64,000 nucleotides of DNA from Aphis gossypii. Its lineage: Eukaryota > Arthropoda > Insecta > Hemiptera > Aphididae. The position numbers were made by a program, and so were the translations under genes. Numbering within the stretch: the first letter of the stretch is position 1; the number at the start of each line of letters is the position of its first letter. The notes under the pieces are model-generated. The model was not told where the DNA came from. It saw nothing but the letters and a program-made list of their open reading frames with translations, and did not search any database. The DNA lies in NCBI RefSeq assembly GCF_020184175.1, contig NC_065533.1:15708695-15772694 (forward strand). The letters run 5' to 3'. This document shows, piece after piece, positions 38,701-52,449 of this stretch.

Positions 38701-41700
38701 GACATACGTGCACTTGTAACGGACCTGCACATTAAAAGGAAAAATAATAATAATAATAATAGTAATAGTAATGTATACATTGTGCCACATATTATGTTAT
38801 ATACGACTGCGACCCGTAATCGTTGTCGTCATTGTTGCTGCGGTCTGTGCGCATGTACGTTTTATTACCGTCACACGATAGTACAGTTAGGCGTGTACGT
38901 TATACATATTACGTATACCGAAAACGCCTAACCCAAATATGTACGGGGTAGGACCCATGAGATTATTGCCCCGAAAGGGTTAATACAATAATAATATAAC
39001 CCCGAAGTCGTCTTGTCGTTTACAGCCCCTCTTCCACCCCCGACGTAGGTATATGGTTCGATTTACCGCGTTCGTGCCAGACGATCGTATGCGTCGTATA
39101 CCGTGGTAGACGCGTGCAGATCACCTACCTGCACATCGCGCGTTCTCCCCTCAACACCGAACGCGTCGCGCAGGACGTTTTTCGGCAGGCTTTTATTGTG
39201 CCGCGCCGTTATCGGTTGAATAGTTAACGGTCGGTTTTACGACTCCTCCAATGGTTTCCGGTCCTGCAGTGGTACTATATTATAATATCGTGTATTGTAA
39301 TAATATTATGTCTAAATAATTGTGCGCGAGGTAAGGGCGTGTGTGATGACGTTGCGCGCACGTGTTCGTCGATATTATAATATGCGCGAAAGAAAAAAAT
39401 AAACGATCGTTGGTTGCTGTAGGTGTTATATTATATCATATTGTAAAACGTGTATACAACATAATACAGGGCAGTCGAGTTAATGGAAACAATATTGTTT
39501 TGCGTTAATTATACTTAAGTAATAAGTCAATTGATAGGTAATAAAAAAATGTGTTCAACTCAAAAAGTTTAAATTTAATACGCGCGGAGAACAGTATAAA
39601 CTTAATTTAGTTATAAAGAGTTATACCTACTTAATTGATTTTTTTCATTTAGGTCAAACATAATAGGTATATATAGATATTATAATAGCTGATGTGCAAC
39701 ATAAATCCTTTTTTGTTTTAAAATAATAATTAAATATTATATTAAAAATAAATCCTATTATATTATACCTATTCTTATTGAAACATTAAAGTATAGTGGT
39801 TTAGCAAATTACAGTTTAGTTGTTTTGGTGTGGAGTGCGGGTGCGGGCAAACAGTCATCGGGCCCAACGCCGCGTGTTCGGTCCGTGGTAGTTTTCCTCG
39901 AGTCGTATCAATTTTATATCAAGACGATGAATGTTCGCTTTAAGAACGGCCCGTCAGAGTTCGGCGATTATAATAATGTTTTATGTTAGGAAGTAAGGAA
40001 TTCGCCGTCGTCGTTTTCCGCTGCCTTTGTACTGTTCGTACGTATACCCACTCGCAGAACTACTAAAATGGTATAGGTACCTTGCACACATTTAACGTTT
40101 CCATGATATTGCTTTTATATATTAAATTCTTATTCGCGTTTTACGTATAGTCTCGCACTAGATCACGAATTGATGGAGGCAAATAATATTGTAACATGTT
40201 TATTGTGTTACAATATGCGTGCAGCGGACGAGGCGAAACAATAATAATAATCGTTTGGGTATAAATAAAATATGTAAAAAGAAATGCGCTCACATTTTTA
40301 GGAGTTGTATCAGAGGTGAGCTTCGCAATTCCTAGTACAAAGCGAGGAAAATGAATTGTTTTTCACCGAATACAACCCCTCGGCGGTCACCGCACCGTAA
40401 CGGTGTATTTTCTTTATTCGTGTATACATATATATATAATTAATATTACGCGAGTCGTATTTACATAATAAAATATATAGATGACACGAATGCACACACA
40501 CACACACACACGGTCAACGTGAACTGTATAATACAAAAAAACATAGTTTCCGGTGCAATATCAATCAAAGTGCAATATTAATGTGGCGGCGGCACTATAA
40601 CAATGCAAAAAATTTATAAAAACCTCGTTTCGCATAACATTATTAACATATCATAATATTATAATAATGTATAATATTACAATGATATTTAGTTGTAGGT
40701 AAAATGCATTTATGTTATTATTTATCATTAAAATTTAACTCATTCCTTATTATTATGAATATTATAAGTGGTATAGTAAAATAATTATGTATTCGCTTTA
40801 ATAGCTTTTCAGTATATTTTATTTGAGTTTTCTACGTCGAGTATAACGTTTTGATGTCTGTATTATAATATCCCTGGATGATTGAATATTATTATATTAT
40901 AATATATTGATATTTATTAGAATTCATATTACACGATAGACGTTATCTTTAACATGCAATATTTGGGCAGAAACCTATATGTATTATTTGAACACTTCAT
41001 CTTATATTCGTGTATGCATATAAACGCGTGGGTTATGTCTGACTTGTCTCACCCTCATCATGTGTCTTTAAGAAGCAAAGCAAATTTACTTTTAGCAATA
41101 GTTCTCCTTTAACTTCATTAGTTTTAATATAATGTAAATTCACCTCTAATTAAAATTAAAAATAATAACATATTCTATGTTTTCTCGGAAGTATATTATT
41201 TCTATATTTTAATTTTTAAGGATACCCATAACTCGCATTTATTGAAATGGTACACTTTCAACAAACCATAGAATATATTATTGTTACCTTAAAGTTTGAT
41301 AATATAGGTAAATTCACCCTTATAAGATTAATGAAGCTATAATAAACAAGCACTGCTGAACTTAAATTTGCTACGTTACATAGTAAGACTTGTAATAGGG
41401 AGACAACACATGTGGGTGAGAGCTTTTAATTAGCTATTTGCGTGGCGTTCGGTTCCCGAGCTTTATAGTGTGACTAGGAAGGGCTTTAAGTCACGCAGTC
41501 ACGTAATTAAAATTTGCATTTTGATTTTTGAGCGTTTGTAGTTTTCGGCATCGTCTTCGGTGGTAGAACCACAGAAATGATAAGACGTCTTTTGATGTTA
41601 TCAAAGAGCTCAAAGGCCGGATTTTACATAGTGAAATTTCTTAGTACCCCTCATGATTATTATATAACGTAATAATAGTGATAATAATTAATAATATACA

Positions 41701-42609
41701 AACGAGTTGTGTACGTTGTAGATCTATTAAAATAATAAATTTTACTCAGCTTTCTTCTCATTACTCGCTGTCATACTTTATCTATCTACAAAGTCCAAAG
41801 TCCAAAAAAATGAACAATTAATTTCCTTCTTACGACTTTACGAGTCTCTCGTAAATAATTAATAATTTAATGATGAGTAATGAGTTATTTTATAGTCTAT
41901 CTTGAGCAGAATCTATGACAAATTATTTATTATAAGTATAATGTTATACTATAGTTATAGAATTTGAGTCCGACGCTAACACGGCCAATGTAATGGATCA
42001 ATCGGTACATGTGGATACTTACTGAAAAAATGGACTATTTTAATCTTTTCACATGGTTAATACGGTAGTATAGTATATCCAATAATACAATCTATTATCA
42101 TTGTACGATTTCGTATTGTACCTACGATATAGATTCGGCGATCGAATCGGCTGCGTGATATTCGATTTTACGTCAATACAAAAGCTGCAGTGGAACTGCA
42201 GCAGCACAATGTAAGCCTATATAATATATTATATTGTAATGTGTATAGACGGATGCAAATGATCGAACACGTTACACGATTAATCCTTCCGTCCGTGGTG
42301 ATTATACACACACACACTCACAGAGTGTACTTCTGATGGACACTCATCGTCATTATATTATATTTTGTTTGTTTGTTTATTATTGATGTTTTTTTTTCGT
42401 CGGTGCACAAAAAACACAATAATCGTCAACGGATTACTTAGTACTACCTACATCTATACTTTCATTTCGCTCATCCCCGGCGCCCTCGGGGATACGCGAA
42501 CGGAACTCTGGGCGGACACTGTGCAGTATATTATATTATTCGATTAAATAATTTTATTGTTTTACGATACGTATCTGGGGAAAATATATATATATTAAAT
42601 ATATATTTC
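35643..42609 (+). other. Intron-like sequence with small CpG patches
   Basis: Begins at the exon-3 donor. Largely AT-rich, with CpG-rich patches at about 36410-36660 and 38230-38580 (GAC and GTT repeats) and mixed patches at about 39000-39250 and 39830-40030. ATG-initiated frames in these patches (36454, 38308) lack a phase-1 donor, so I do not call exons. The 36454 and 38308 frames are Ala- and Asp-repeat readings. No transposon was recognised. Confidence 0.4.
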
Positions 42610-43464
42610 GTACGACACTCACGGATCGCGAATCGTGCGGAAAATCCGCGCGCGCCGCATCCGCTCCGACCCGGCTAAACGATAAAATTGTTGTATATTA
42701 TTATTATGCTCCGCGCGCGCGTACATAACGGTATATACCATAATAATAATAATAATAATATGTACACGATCGGTTGCGGTGGTAGCGGTCAGCTGTTGTC
42801 TCCCCGCGCCCCCGCACGCGTGTTTGCGACGGCGGCGGCGGCGCGCGACGACAGAATGTACCGTTATGATATTATTATTATTATTTATACGCTGCACACA
42901 CAACACACAATATATTATATTAATATTATATTATATTATTATTTATTATTATAATAATAATACACTACACACCGTTTATATTGTGTTCCGAGTTCAGACA
43001 TTTGCTTTACGCCGCCGCCGCCGCCGCCGCCGCCGTTTCATCTCGCTCGCTCGTAATCTGTTACGATAATGTTTGACTGTGAATAAAACGGTCGTTAAAC
43101 ACCTATACACGTCTTATTAGTTATTATTGCGCTTTACACCGCATTCTCGTTGTGATAATGACGAACGCACGCGTGTCTGTCCCACGTTTACCCTCCCCTG
43201 CGAAATCAAAGAGTTTCCCTAGCCCGGCAAACGGCTTTTTAATTGACCGACGAGACAATTGAAACTACACAGAGGTATACGTTTTTTTTAACAAACACAC
43301 CTTTCTCGCCGAAATTTACTCCTCGCCGCGTATATACATTTTACGATAATGACCTCGTACAGTACAATGTCATAAATTATGTATGACTTTGTAACGTACA
43401 CCTAGGTATAGTTATGAAACGGTAGAATACTGCGACGCTATGGGGTTGATTTCGGCTTGTAAAG
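42610..43464 (+). promoter_or_regulatory. CpG-rich patch upstream of candidate exon 4
   Basis: GC-rich patch at about 42610-42860, then an AT-rich gap. A run of GCC units (about 43011-43035) and balanced leader-like sequence continue up to the short candidate coding exon at 43465. It has the same layout as the upstream regions of exons 1-3, so it is a candidate alternative promoter. Confidence 0.3.
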
Positions 43465-43489
43465 ATGGCGAGTGATAAAACGAATGTAG
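43465..43489 (+). CDS. Possible alternative first exon 4 (MASDKTNV-)
   Basis: ATG at 43465 has a strong context (AAG before, G after) and an in-frame TGA 18 nt upstream (43447-43449). Eight codons plus one base (G) lead to GTAG|GTACGT, a good donor starting at 43490. Its phase and final base match the exons ending at 2278, 7036 and 35642. The frame is too short for codon statistics. Having searched many ATGs, I treat it as a candidate only. Confidence 0.3.
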
Positions 43490-46400
43490 GTACGTGTTTT
43501 ACTTATCTCTTACCGATCCAAATCGACTCTCCGTTCGTTTGGTCAAACAAGTGTCTGTAATATTCCTGATGACGCCAAATTATTCGGTAGATTTTCTATA
43601 CGTTGTAGACAATCTGTCGAAACGGGACGGTCAATATTAACTTAACCGCAGCCTACGCGACAAATGTATTTTGACAGTCACACGGCTTAACACGACCGCG
43701 TGGTGAATTTACGTCACGTCATACTTGCGCTATGTGATCCGCACGTGAATGCATTAAATATAGCGACGGAGCCCAAGAGCGAAATATAACGAACGGGACG
43801 TACACCGTACGAGACCGCTGCGAGTCACGTTGCGGGCGGGCGAGCTGCGAAAGGTCTGAAAGGTCGCACAGATGTAATACTTCGCGAACGTATTATTATT
43901 GCATTACCGAACCACAGTGCGCACGGATGATGATAATAATAATAATATAATATTGTTGTGTCTGGCAATTTCGTTGGACAGTCGTCTGCGTCGCGCAACG
44001 ATAGTGCATTACAATAATATGTTTTATGGACGCAATACACACGACGACAGAGCAAATTGCATCCAATAATACTACATAGGTACTACTCTCTGTGATAAAA
44101 GACAAAAGGCACTAGTCACGTAATAAGAACAGCGATCGCAAAGGCACAGACATTGTTATCCAGCTTATATAGTGTGATCCATATGTGTCACACTATCAAT
44201 AATAATATATTGTCATGGAAAAACGGGAAATGGTTTAATTATTATTTTTAATTCACTATAGTATTGTTAGTCGTTTTATGCATCGTTATCGGTATCATAT
44301 TTAGATACCGAAATTGAAAAAATAAATATTAATTTTTCATGTTTTCCAAGATATCGTTTCTTCATAGTTTACGATAAAAGCATCATCCTGTTTTACTGTG
44401 CAAATTTGTACTCCGCGAGCCGCGGGCGCTAAGAAAATCGCATTTTATTTCGTCTAATATCTCATTCTTTGTCAGTTTCTGGCGCGTGTGGCTGCAAAAA
44501 GAATTTTATACACATACGTTTTTCTTGCTGTATATAATTTTTATATTACTTGTCTTAATTCAATACAATAACGTTATTTTATTAATTCCATCTCGTTTTC
44601 CGTAGGGCATTTTCTTAACTACTATTGAGAAAAGTTTTGTACTGTAGAAAATAATAATTGTTTGCGTTAGTAAAACTTAAGATTACAGAAAATTGTTATC
44701 ATTTTATATTTTATATAGCCAAGGTATCGGTTGGTAATAAAAATATACACATTGTGGCTCCTTTCAGCTATTAATAATTAAATTAATTAAAAAAAACTTC
44801 AAAAGTTTTGGTCAAAGTTTAGTTTTTTGTTATTGATTGTTGTAATATTTTCAACAAAGTATTTTCAAGTATTTTATTTTTATTTCTCAATTAGGTATTA
44901 GACAATTTGAATCATCTTGTTCGAAACAATTTTGAGTTAAATATTTTATAATTAATAAATATATTATTTTGAATAGTATATAAATTAAAATAAACATTTT
45001 ATACGATTAAATCGTCTATAGGACTTCAGTTAATGATTAAAAATTTGAAATTGTGACTTATTTTGGGTCTACATGTGGAGTGTGTGAGGATGAGTACAGA
45101 AAAGTAAAATAGACGTAATCATGTAAATAATGGATTTATTTAAATTCCTAACCTTACCAATAATGTGTCGACAAAAATTATTAGAATATACCTAACCTTA
45201 TTTCTCTTCATTAACTGCGATGTATTTCTGAACAGTGATTTTATTTTTATACTTTCAATAAGCGGATCAAAAACTGCGTGGGGTTAGATAACGGTATGGT
45301 TGTTTTTTCCGGTTATAACACATTATGCTGATTCGAGGAATTGAAAAAGATTCAAAAGTTTCTGTCTATAGATTATCGATTGGACATTGGAAAATATGTA
45401 GTTTAGTGTCGAAATAATTGAATGCAGTAGGTACATTAGTATCGAATATCTTCGTATCGTTTTCTACAAATAAGTAAAAAAAAGTGAGAAAAATAAAATT
45501 CCTACAATAATAAATTCTTGACAAATTTTGAATTTTTGATAAACGAACATAATACGTGTATTATAATTTAGGTAATAATACGTTTTTTTTAAATGCAATC
45601 GCTATATATTATAATTTCTATTGGTTAAACACTACAGTCAGTAGTTAGTGATGTACACAGAATTTGTTTTAAAAACTCTTGTTAAAAAAATTACTAATTA
45701 ATAGCGAATAGTTTAGATAACTAACAAAATAACATTTTAGATATTTATTTAAAAACGGTTTATATAATTTGGTATCGAAATTTAATTTTAATTTGTATTA
45801 ATCGCGTTCTATAAATTGTCATACAAACCTTAAAAATACGCCTATACTCGTTATACCAATTTTAATTATAAATCAAATGTAATGAGTAATGACTAATAGG
45901 TAAGGTTGTATTTACTTGTAAAAATTATTCTAATAATATTAGTTAAGAATATTATTAATGTAAATTAATGTACAAAAATCTAGACGTTGTGAACTTAACG
46001 CACATTGCAGAGCATAAATAAGCACATTCTGTATAATTAGTTAACGGAATATAATATTATATTATACATAATATATATTAAGTGTAGCTATATTTATTTC
46101 ATCCAAGGCTTTGCACTTGAAAATCAATAGTATATTACACTATAGTCTGTAGGAAAAACTAAAAAGAGTAAAAGGTTGAAGGCGAAAATTTAAAAATAGC
46201 TTCTTGTATTGTCAGCCATAAGTTGAAAATTTAATATCCCTGTTTAAAATAATCTATTATATCAAATATAATATAGTGGGTGTGCATTGTAAATAATTGT
46301 AATATTTTATATTTATAACTGTTTTCATAGATAAACTAAATTAAGATTCGAGAGAAGCGTGTATAAAATTTATTAAATTGTTATTGTACATGTACAAACT

Positions 46401-46761
46401 TGTTCAAGCAAAATTCTCATATTTGGCGATACCAGATTAAGGTGCACAAAATATTAAGGAAAAAAGCTGTGAGTCAACTGACCTCCCACTATTATATTTT
46501 TAATCCCACCGGCCACCACCACACCCGTCTTGTACAGTTATATAAAATATTATTATTCAATTTACCGTGTCTACACTCTGCATACTCAATATTTTTACAA
46601 ATGTCACATTAACAATTTTATAATAATTATTATTATTATTTAATAATATAATAGAAAAATATCTTCTATATTCGGTGTCCGGTTGATTTTCTAGGAATAT
46701 ATTTTGGAGCGGATATGATTTAAATTTGGTTCTGCTGTTTAAGTTTTTTAATTTATTTACT
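43490..46761 (+). other. AT-rich intron-like sequence
   Basis: AT-rich, with a CpG-richer patch at about 43740-43870 and a 9-bp-arm hairpin at 44169-44196. No supported coding frame or complete transposon. Confidence 0.4.
44169..44196. other. Perfect 9-bp-arm inverted repeat
   Basis: ATAGTGTGA (44169-44177) and TCACACTAT (44188-44196) are exact inverted copies separated by 10 nt. Possible cruciform or hairpin or a two-half-site binding element; no function is assigned. Confidence 0.5.
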
Positions 46762-46956
46762 ACTCATGTCGATGTATAGTAATTTCGTGTCGTCGTGAAG
46801 CTGTTTATTTTGCATGAACCGCGCTATTCTCGGGAATTTATTTTGAAGAGTTTGTAGTTTTTTAATTTTTGTTTGGATTAGTTCGTACTGGACAGTGGGT
46901 ATACTATTTATCTGCAAGATCGAGTTGTGTTTTATAAGGGGTTTACAATAATACAT
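46762..46956 (-). pseudogene. Decayed LINE (Jockey-like) reverse transcriptase C-terminal remnant
   Basis: A minus-strand open stretch contains IKKLQTLQNKFPRIA followed by NKQLHDD. This resembles the block after the polymerase core of Jockey-type non-LTR retrotransposons, where a KKLQ..QNK.LR motif is followed by a (N)..LH.DL motif. The usual APWY between them is lost, and no polymerase motifs are found upstream in frame. It is best read as an old 5'-truncated and mutated copy. Family assignment is from memory of the motif, and the stretch is short. Confidence 0.45.
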
Positions 46957-47645
46957 CTATGTTTATCACGCTTCTATATGCTTGTTTAGTTTTTCGTTAA
47001 TGTGATAGATATAGACATATGTATTAATTATTTCCATTTACATGCACCGTTACTGGTCAACTGTAACAAATTCCTGTTTTTTACTGACTGAGATCATATA
47101 TAAGCTACAAAGGCCGAGGTCTGATTTCGCTGATCCTACAACTATTATCCACACCGCTGTTTAGTTATGTGTTTTATCGTTTGTTTATCTGTAGTTATGG
47201 TGCGTATACAAATACGTATAGTGTACTATTATAACGTCCGATGGTTTTATTGTGTAAATAATTTTCGGACGGGACGTCAGAGATGTGAAAATACCAAACA
47301 TTTATACAAATATATTTCCTTTCTTTTCGTAACGAAGTGGTGTGAGAATTTCAGTCAGCCTCACTTGCTTCATCCGGCGAATGATAATTATACGCATAGT
47401 CGCCGTCTTCGTGGTAGCCGCATCCACCCAGCGCTTTTTTCTCGTTTTACCGTTGCGCTTTCACTTTACGCCCCGCTCAAACCGTAAATGACATTCACTC
47501 GCGCTCTCCCTCGCCGTCGTTACCGCGTTAATGCGGCCCCCTCCATCCGACAGCCACGCATTAAACTGTTGTGTTTCGTACAATATTTATAAGAGTCGGG
47601 GTGGGTATATATGCATGCGTAGGCAAGTATAATATTATATAGTAT

Positions 47646-47667
47646 TGTGTGTGTGTGTGTGTGTGTG

Positions 47668-47695
<28 letters not shown>
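47646..47695 (+). repeat. GT/CA microsatellite (about 50 bp)
   Basis: Nearly pure GT dinucleotide run with one GTGGTG interruption. It is the longest dinucleotide repeat in the window. Confidence 0.9.
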
Positions 47696-47698
<3 letters not shown>

Positions 47699-50600
47699 CG
47701 TAACAACCGCCGAGTAAAAAGTTGCACACTGCTAATATTATATATATATATACCACCTGGTGGTCTGTACTCTGTATACCTGAGATTACGTAACACCGTT
47801 TTATTATTATTATTATCATCATTAAATAAACTTTTTTCTTACAATAATAAAACACGAAACCTGCTGCCGAATTGACGGCGGGTGGTGTATTATTATGTAT
47901 ATATAATATTTATGTAGTTATAATAGTAGATAGGCAAGTATGCGCATCTATATATATATATATTTAAGCAAATATATACACGTAGCCAGTATTCACGGTA
48001 ACGGTATATTTTTCTTCTGCTTAATACCGTTTTAGAAAGTAGTAGTCGACGAGACTTTTTTATTTAATTTTATATTTTGATTGCATTGATATGTGCCTTG
48101 TACGACTGCAGCAGCGTTTTTGTTACAATATTTTGTCTATTGTTATCGTCGATCCGATAGTGTGTGTGTGTAGTGTGTATGTACTAGAGTTTATGTATAT
48201 GTATATATGAGTGTGTGTGTGTAAACTCAGCCACTCTGAGAATAAGGCTCTGGTTATAACAGTTATCAAAGCAAATTTACAATAAATTGACAATATTACG
48301 GGGTTTTCGTCTAGTAATCTACTAGAAAAACTAAGAGATAAAAAATAGTAGGTATTCGGAAAAATTTGTTATAATAAATGTAAATTGTGCGTTGTGCCGT
48401 TGAGAGCATATTATAGTTATACGAACCACTTCTAAAATAAATTAAATTATATTGCTTTTCGTGTAATATAATTAGCATATTATAATTACATCGAATAATT
48501 TTATGTACCACGAAAACACAAATATATTAGTGGGCATTCAAGTTGGGAAGTTTATCAATTCAAACTGTCTTACAAAGCCCATTGGCCATAACTTTATACT
48601 CTACCGTCGTAGGTTTTATGTGGGTATAGGTATTCATAGGTTTTTTCAGCAATTTTCTTTTTGCCCCGCGATAAGTACATTAACACCGATCGATTGTCCT
48701 TGGTGGCGGTCCGGCATCGACGACTTTTACCCCTTTTTCCTACTACCCACCCTTACCTCACCTATTCAACTTAGGTCATCACCCCGGAAAACCTTAGAAT
48801 CCACCCACAACTCCTATATATAATACATATATATATACATAATAACATCGTATATTATGCGTCATGATGGAGGTTTGATAATCTGATAAGTGATAGGTCA
48901 ACCTCAACTTGATTAGTGGATTGTTTTCTACAATATCGGGTGGTCAGACAAAAGAAAAAAAATGCTTTTTGGGTATATTTAAAAGTTAAAATTAATAACA
49001 ATACATTAGTTAACAATAATTATGGATTTTAACGTTATGTGCTTAATCTTAAATTGAAGAAGAGCAAAGTATAAAATATGCTTACCTTTCATAAAAGTTG
49101 CAGTGGACCGAATTAAATACAAAAGGAATAGGTAAAGGTACGCATGTAATAATATGTATTTTACGCTGTCACGTATTTATTCCGCTCTGTAGTATTTCCG
49201 GGATATATATATATATATTATTTTTATTATTGCGACGATTATACGATTAGGAAGAGCGATGGCGATTCTCACAAATCCGCTATAATATCCGGTTTCCGGG
49301 TGATCGACTTTATAATATAATATTTAAGTGCCCGGGGGTAAGGCGTAGTCGTGCAGCGCAGGCAAACGTCAAATGTATTTAATATCATATTCCTCGGCCG
49401 TCCAAGTCCCTATCTAAAGCGTATATGTGTATGTTTGCGATGTAATACAAACAATTTAAGCAGAAAATAAACCTATCGATAACGTAACGGTTTTGAACAC
49501 GAATGCAATGTTCCTCTATATAATTATATATCGTTATTAAAATACATCGTATAATTCGTATTATACTGCGGTAGCGATAACGGAGAATGAGAAAAAAAAT
49601 AGCTAAATAATACTAATTACATGAGAATATTATGTATTGCAATATATACAAACTGCACTGCAATTACAATAATATTATTGTGTACGATTGAGTTGCCAGT
49701 GCATGTAAATCCTTCAGGTTAAACGAATCAAATTTGAACCAAATGAATGTTTTAATAATATTTTATAATATAATATTACATAAGTTTCATCTCACATCGC
49801 CGCGCCTCTCGTTTCGGGTAAACATATTTTATTACTATATAGTAGGTAGGTAGTACGCTCGCCGTAATTCGACAACGACGACGTAAATAATTACGCGCTC
49901 GTTTTATTCCGCGAAACGCACCAGTCGGATTTCCGCGATCCACTCTCGCATATTACTCCACAACATTTATTGCACGCGAATCGCCAAAACAATAATACTC
50001 AATACGTGTTGATGGTACAAAGCCGGTGGAGGTAGGAAGCAGAGATTTAGAGTCGTTTCGTCGCGTTCAATACACGTTAAATAATATCATTTCCACCCGT
50101 TGTACGGTATAATATAATATTGTAATACTTTAGTTCTGAAACAGAACATTGGACGGTGCCGTGTTGCACAGATCGTCCCCACATTAATGCATTATAACAA
50201 CAGCAATTATTATAATTATCACAATAATATGATAATGATTATTATAATAATAATCATAATAATATGATTGTTGCAGTGGCGCCATGCGTATACACTTATA
50301 TATTCAACTAAGACTTGCACGATTTTCCATATACTTTTTCTATATATGTATCGTTATCTTTCTCGGCGGTTAAAATTTAGTATAGCCGTCGTTTTCAGAA
50401 TCTAAATCCTCTCCTCTATTTAGATCAGGATTTTTTAACAAAGTTTATGTAGATCTCGGTTATCCTTATCGTGAAGCATATTCAACAAACTCGCATACTA
50501 CTGGAATATTTTGTTTTACTTTATTTAATCGTTTCTTAGATAGAACTATAGAGTAGATATAGAAGACTAATATCCTTCAATAAATCCAAAAGGAAATTGT

Positions 50601-52399
50601 TAATAATTGTTTGATGAAGTTCCGTTGTTAGCACCTATGTTATTAGTTATTACACAGTTTCTAGATGATTACCCCGTATAAGTTTTTCTTGAAATTTATA
50701 AGACACCTAAACTACATTGCTCCATCTCTTAAGATTACAGTGATTGGAAATCTGTTTTCACTTACGAGATCTATTTTAAGGTAATAGGTTCAAATTGGGC
50801 ATAATCAATAGTGATATTCGTATTGTAAATACCTTTCATAAAATTATTGTTTTTAGACAATCTTTATGGAACGTGATTTTAAACTCGAATATGATTTGTG
50901 AGGCATGATCGGCGACGATCGTATACTCGCGAGTCACGTATCTCAATAAGTAAATATGAATAGTAATTATATTGAAATACGATGCAAGCGATACACGTTA
51001 ATTCCTGAGCCGGTCCAACAATTATACGATATAATTGTATCCCGATAACAATTTGTATCTATTACATTATATGTTTTTATTGTATTATAACATTTATTAG
51101 ATATTAGTGGTCGTGGTCGTATCTCTATGTCTTACAATATTATAAAGTTAACGTAATTTAACTATGAAGTATTAGTGCATTAACTTTAATAAATCGTAAT
51201 AGTCGTATACTATAATGTGGCATATAATTATCATTCATATTTTTTTATTCTGTATATTTAGGTATGCAAAATTAATACTAAATCAAATAATATCGTAGCG
51301 CTAAATTTTGATATTACAAGACAATCAATTTATAGTTAACTCGAATATTTCTATCCTCCTAACGTATAAATAAAATAATTGAACGGAAAATAATGTTTTT
51401 ACATATAGGGACGGAATTGGTATATATATTTCGTTCTTTATTTTCTTTCAAGTTGATCATTTATATGACTTTTAAAAACAATTTTTTGTTGAAGTATATA
51501 ATGCATTTTTTTACAATCTTAAGTATTTCAAATGTATTTTTTATTTACATCGCAGTTAAAAATTAATATATATAATTATTTTTCCGGTAGTTATACGAGT
51601 AGGTATACATTTTTGATACTTGAATTGTATAACCATTTAAGAATACATTTAAATGTTCTCTAACATAAAATTATCAACAAAAAATAATTTGTTTTAACAC
51701 ATTTTTTGTTAACTATTTTTAATTTGGTAAATTGTGCATAGTGTACTTAAAATTAAAATATTAATAAAAACTAAAACGAATACGACAATTTAATGAAATA
51801 CAAATACTTGACCGATTTTTACAGATGTAATCGACATACAAACGAATCTCTTATATGCTTGGCGTTTGCCTAACATTGAATTTGACTGGTTATTTTTAAA
51901 ATAAATATTTAACAGTATTATGAATATTTATTGGGGTCTATATAAAACGTAGTTGTATATATTGATATAATAGTTCAATCACAAAAATGATTACATTTGT
52001 TTGTACAAGAAGCAATTGGCCATTATTTCAGAATTTCAATATAACAGTGTTTGCTATTTACTTAAAAAAAAAATGAATGTAAGAGTAGTTCACTAAAACG
52101 ATTTTTTTCTTCGACACAAAAGCGCAGAAATATTATTTTCTGCACTGCCGGACCGCGGAGTGATTTTAATTAAAAAAAGTTATTTCTATAAACCCACATT
52201 AAATTACTAATACCGCTACATCATAACAACGAGTTAGGTTTTGATCGGGTTTATTTTTTCACATCGCGAATAATATAATATGATGATTTACCCGTCCACT
52301 CGATTCATGGGGTTAGGTGTGTTTAAACAGTAGATCTATACGACAACATATTATTTTGTAGAAATTTGAATCATATTGTACATGTATTTTTGTATAAAA

Positions 52400-52449
52400 T
52401 ATGTGACTGAACACCTAAACATCCCCCCCTGCACCTGTCTACGCCACTG
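52400..52449 (-). mobile_element. Isolated hAT-type element end
   Basis: Read on the minus strand from 52449 inward, the sequence begins CAGTGGCGTAGACAGGTGCA and then has a G tract. This is very like the start of the MITE at 23610 and other CAGTGGCGTA-type hAT ends. No matching opposite end was found nearby, so it is a truncated or diverged copy. The inner boundary is arbitrary. Confidence 0.4.

Noticed and set aside
42760..42781. ATG followed by a phase-1 GT in the 42.6 kb CpG patch
   Set aside because: The ATG is embedded in a TAA repeat and the donor (GTAGCG) is weak. The candidate at 43465 is much better.
48503..48823. 106-codon ATG-initiated ORF on the plus strand
   Set aside because: The translation shows no domain and an abrupt change in composition halfway. 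There is no promoter-like CpG patch or splice signal, so I could not support it as a gene.
50274..50290. CAGTGGCG word like a hAT terminus
   Set aside because: Only eight bases match and no partner end or target duplication was found.
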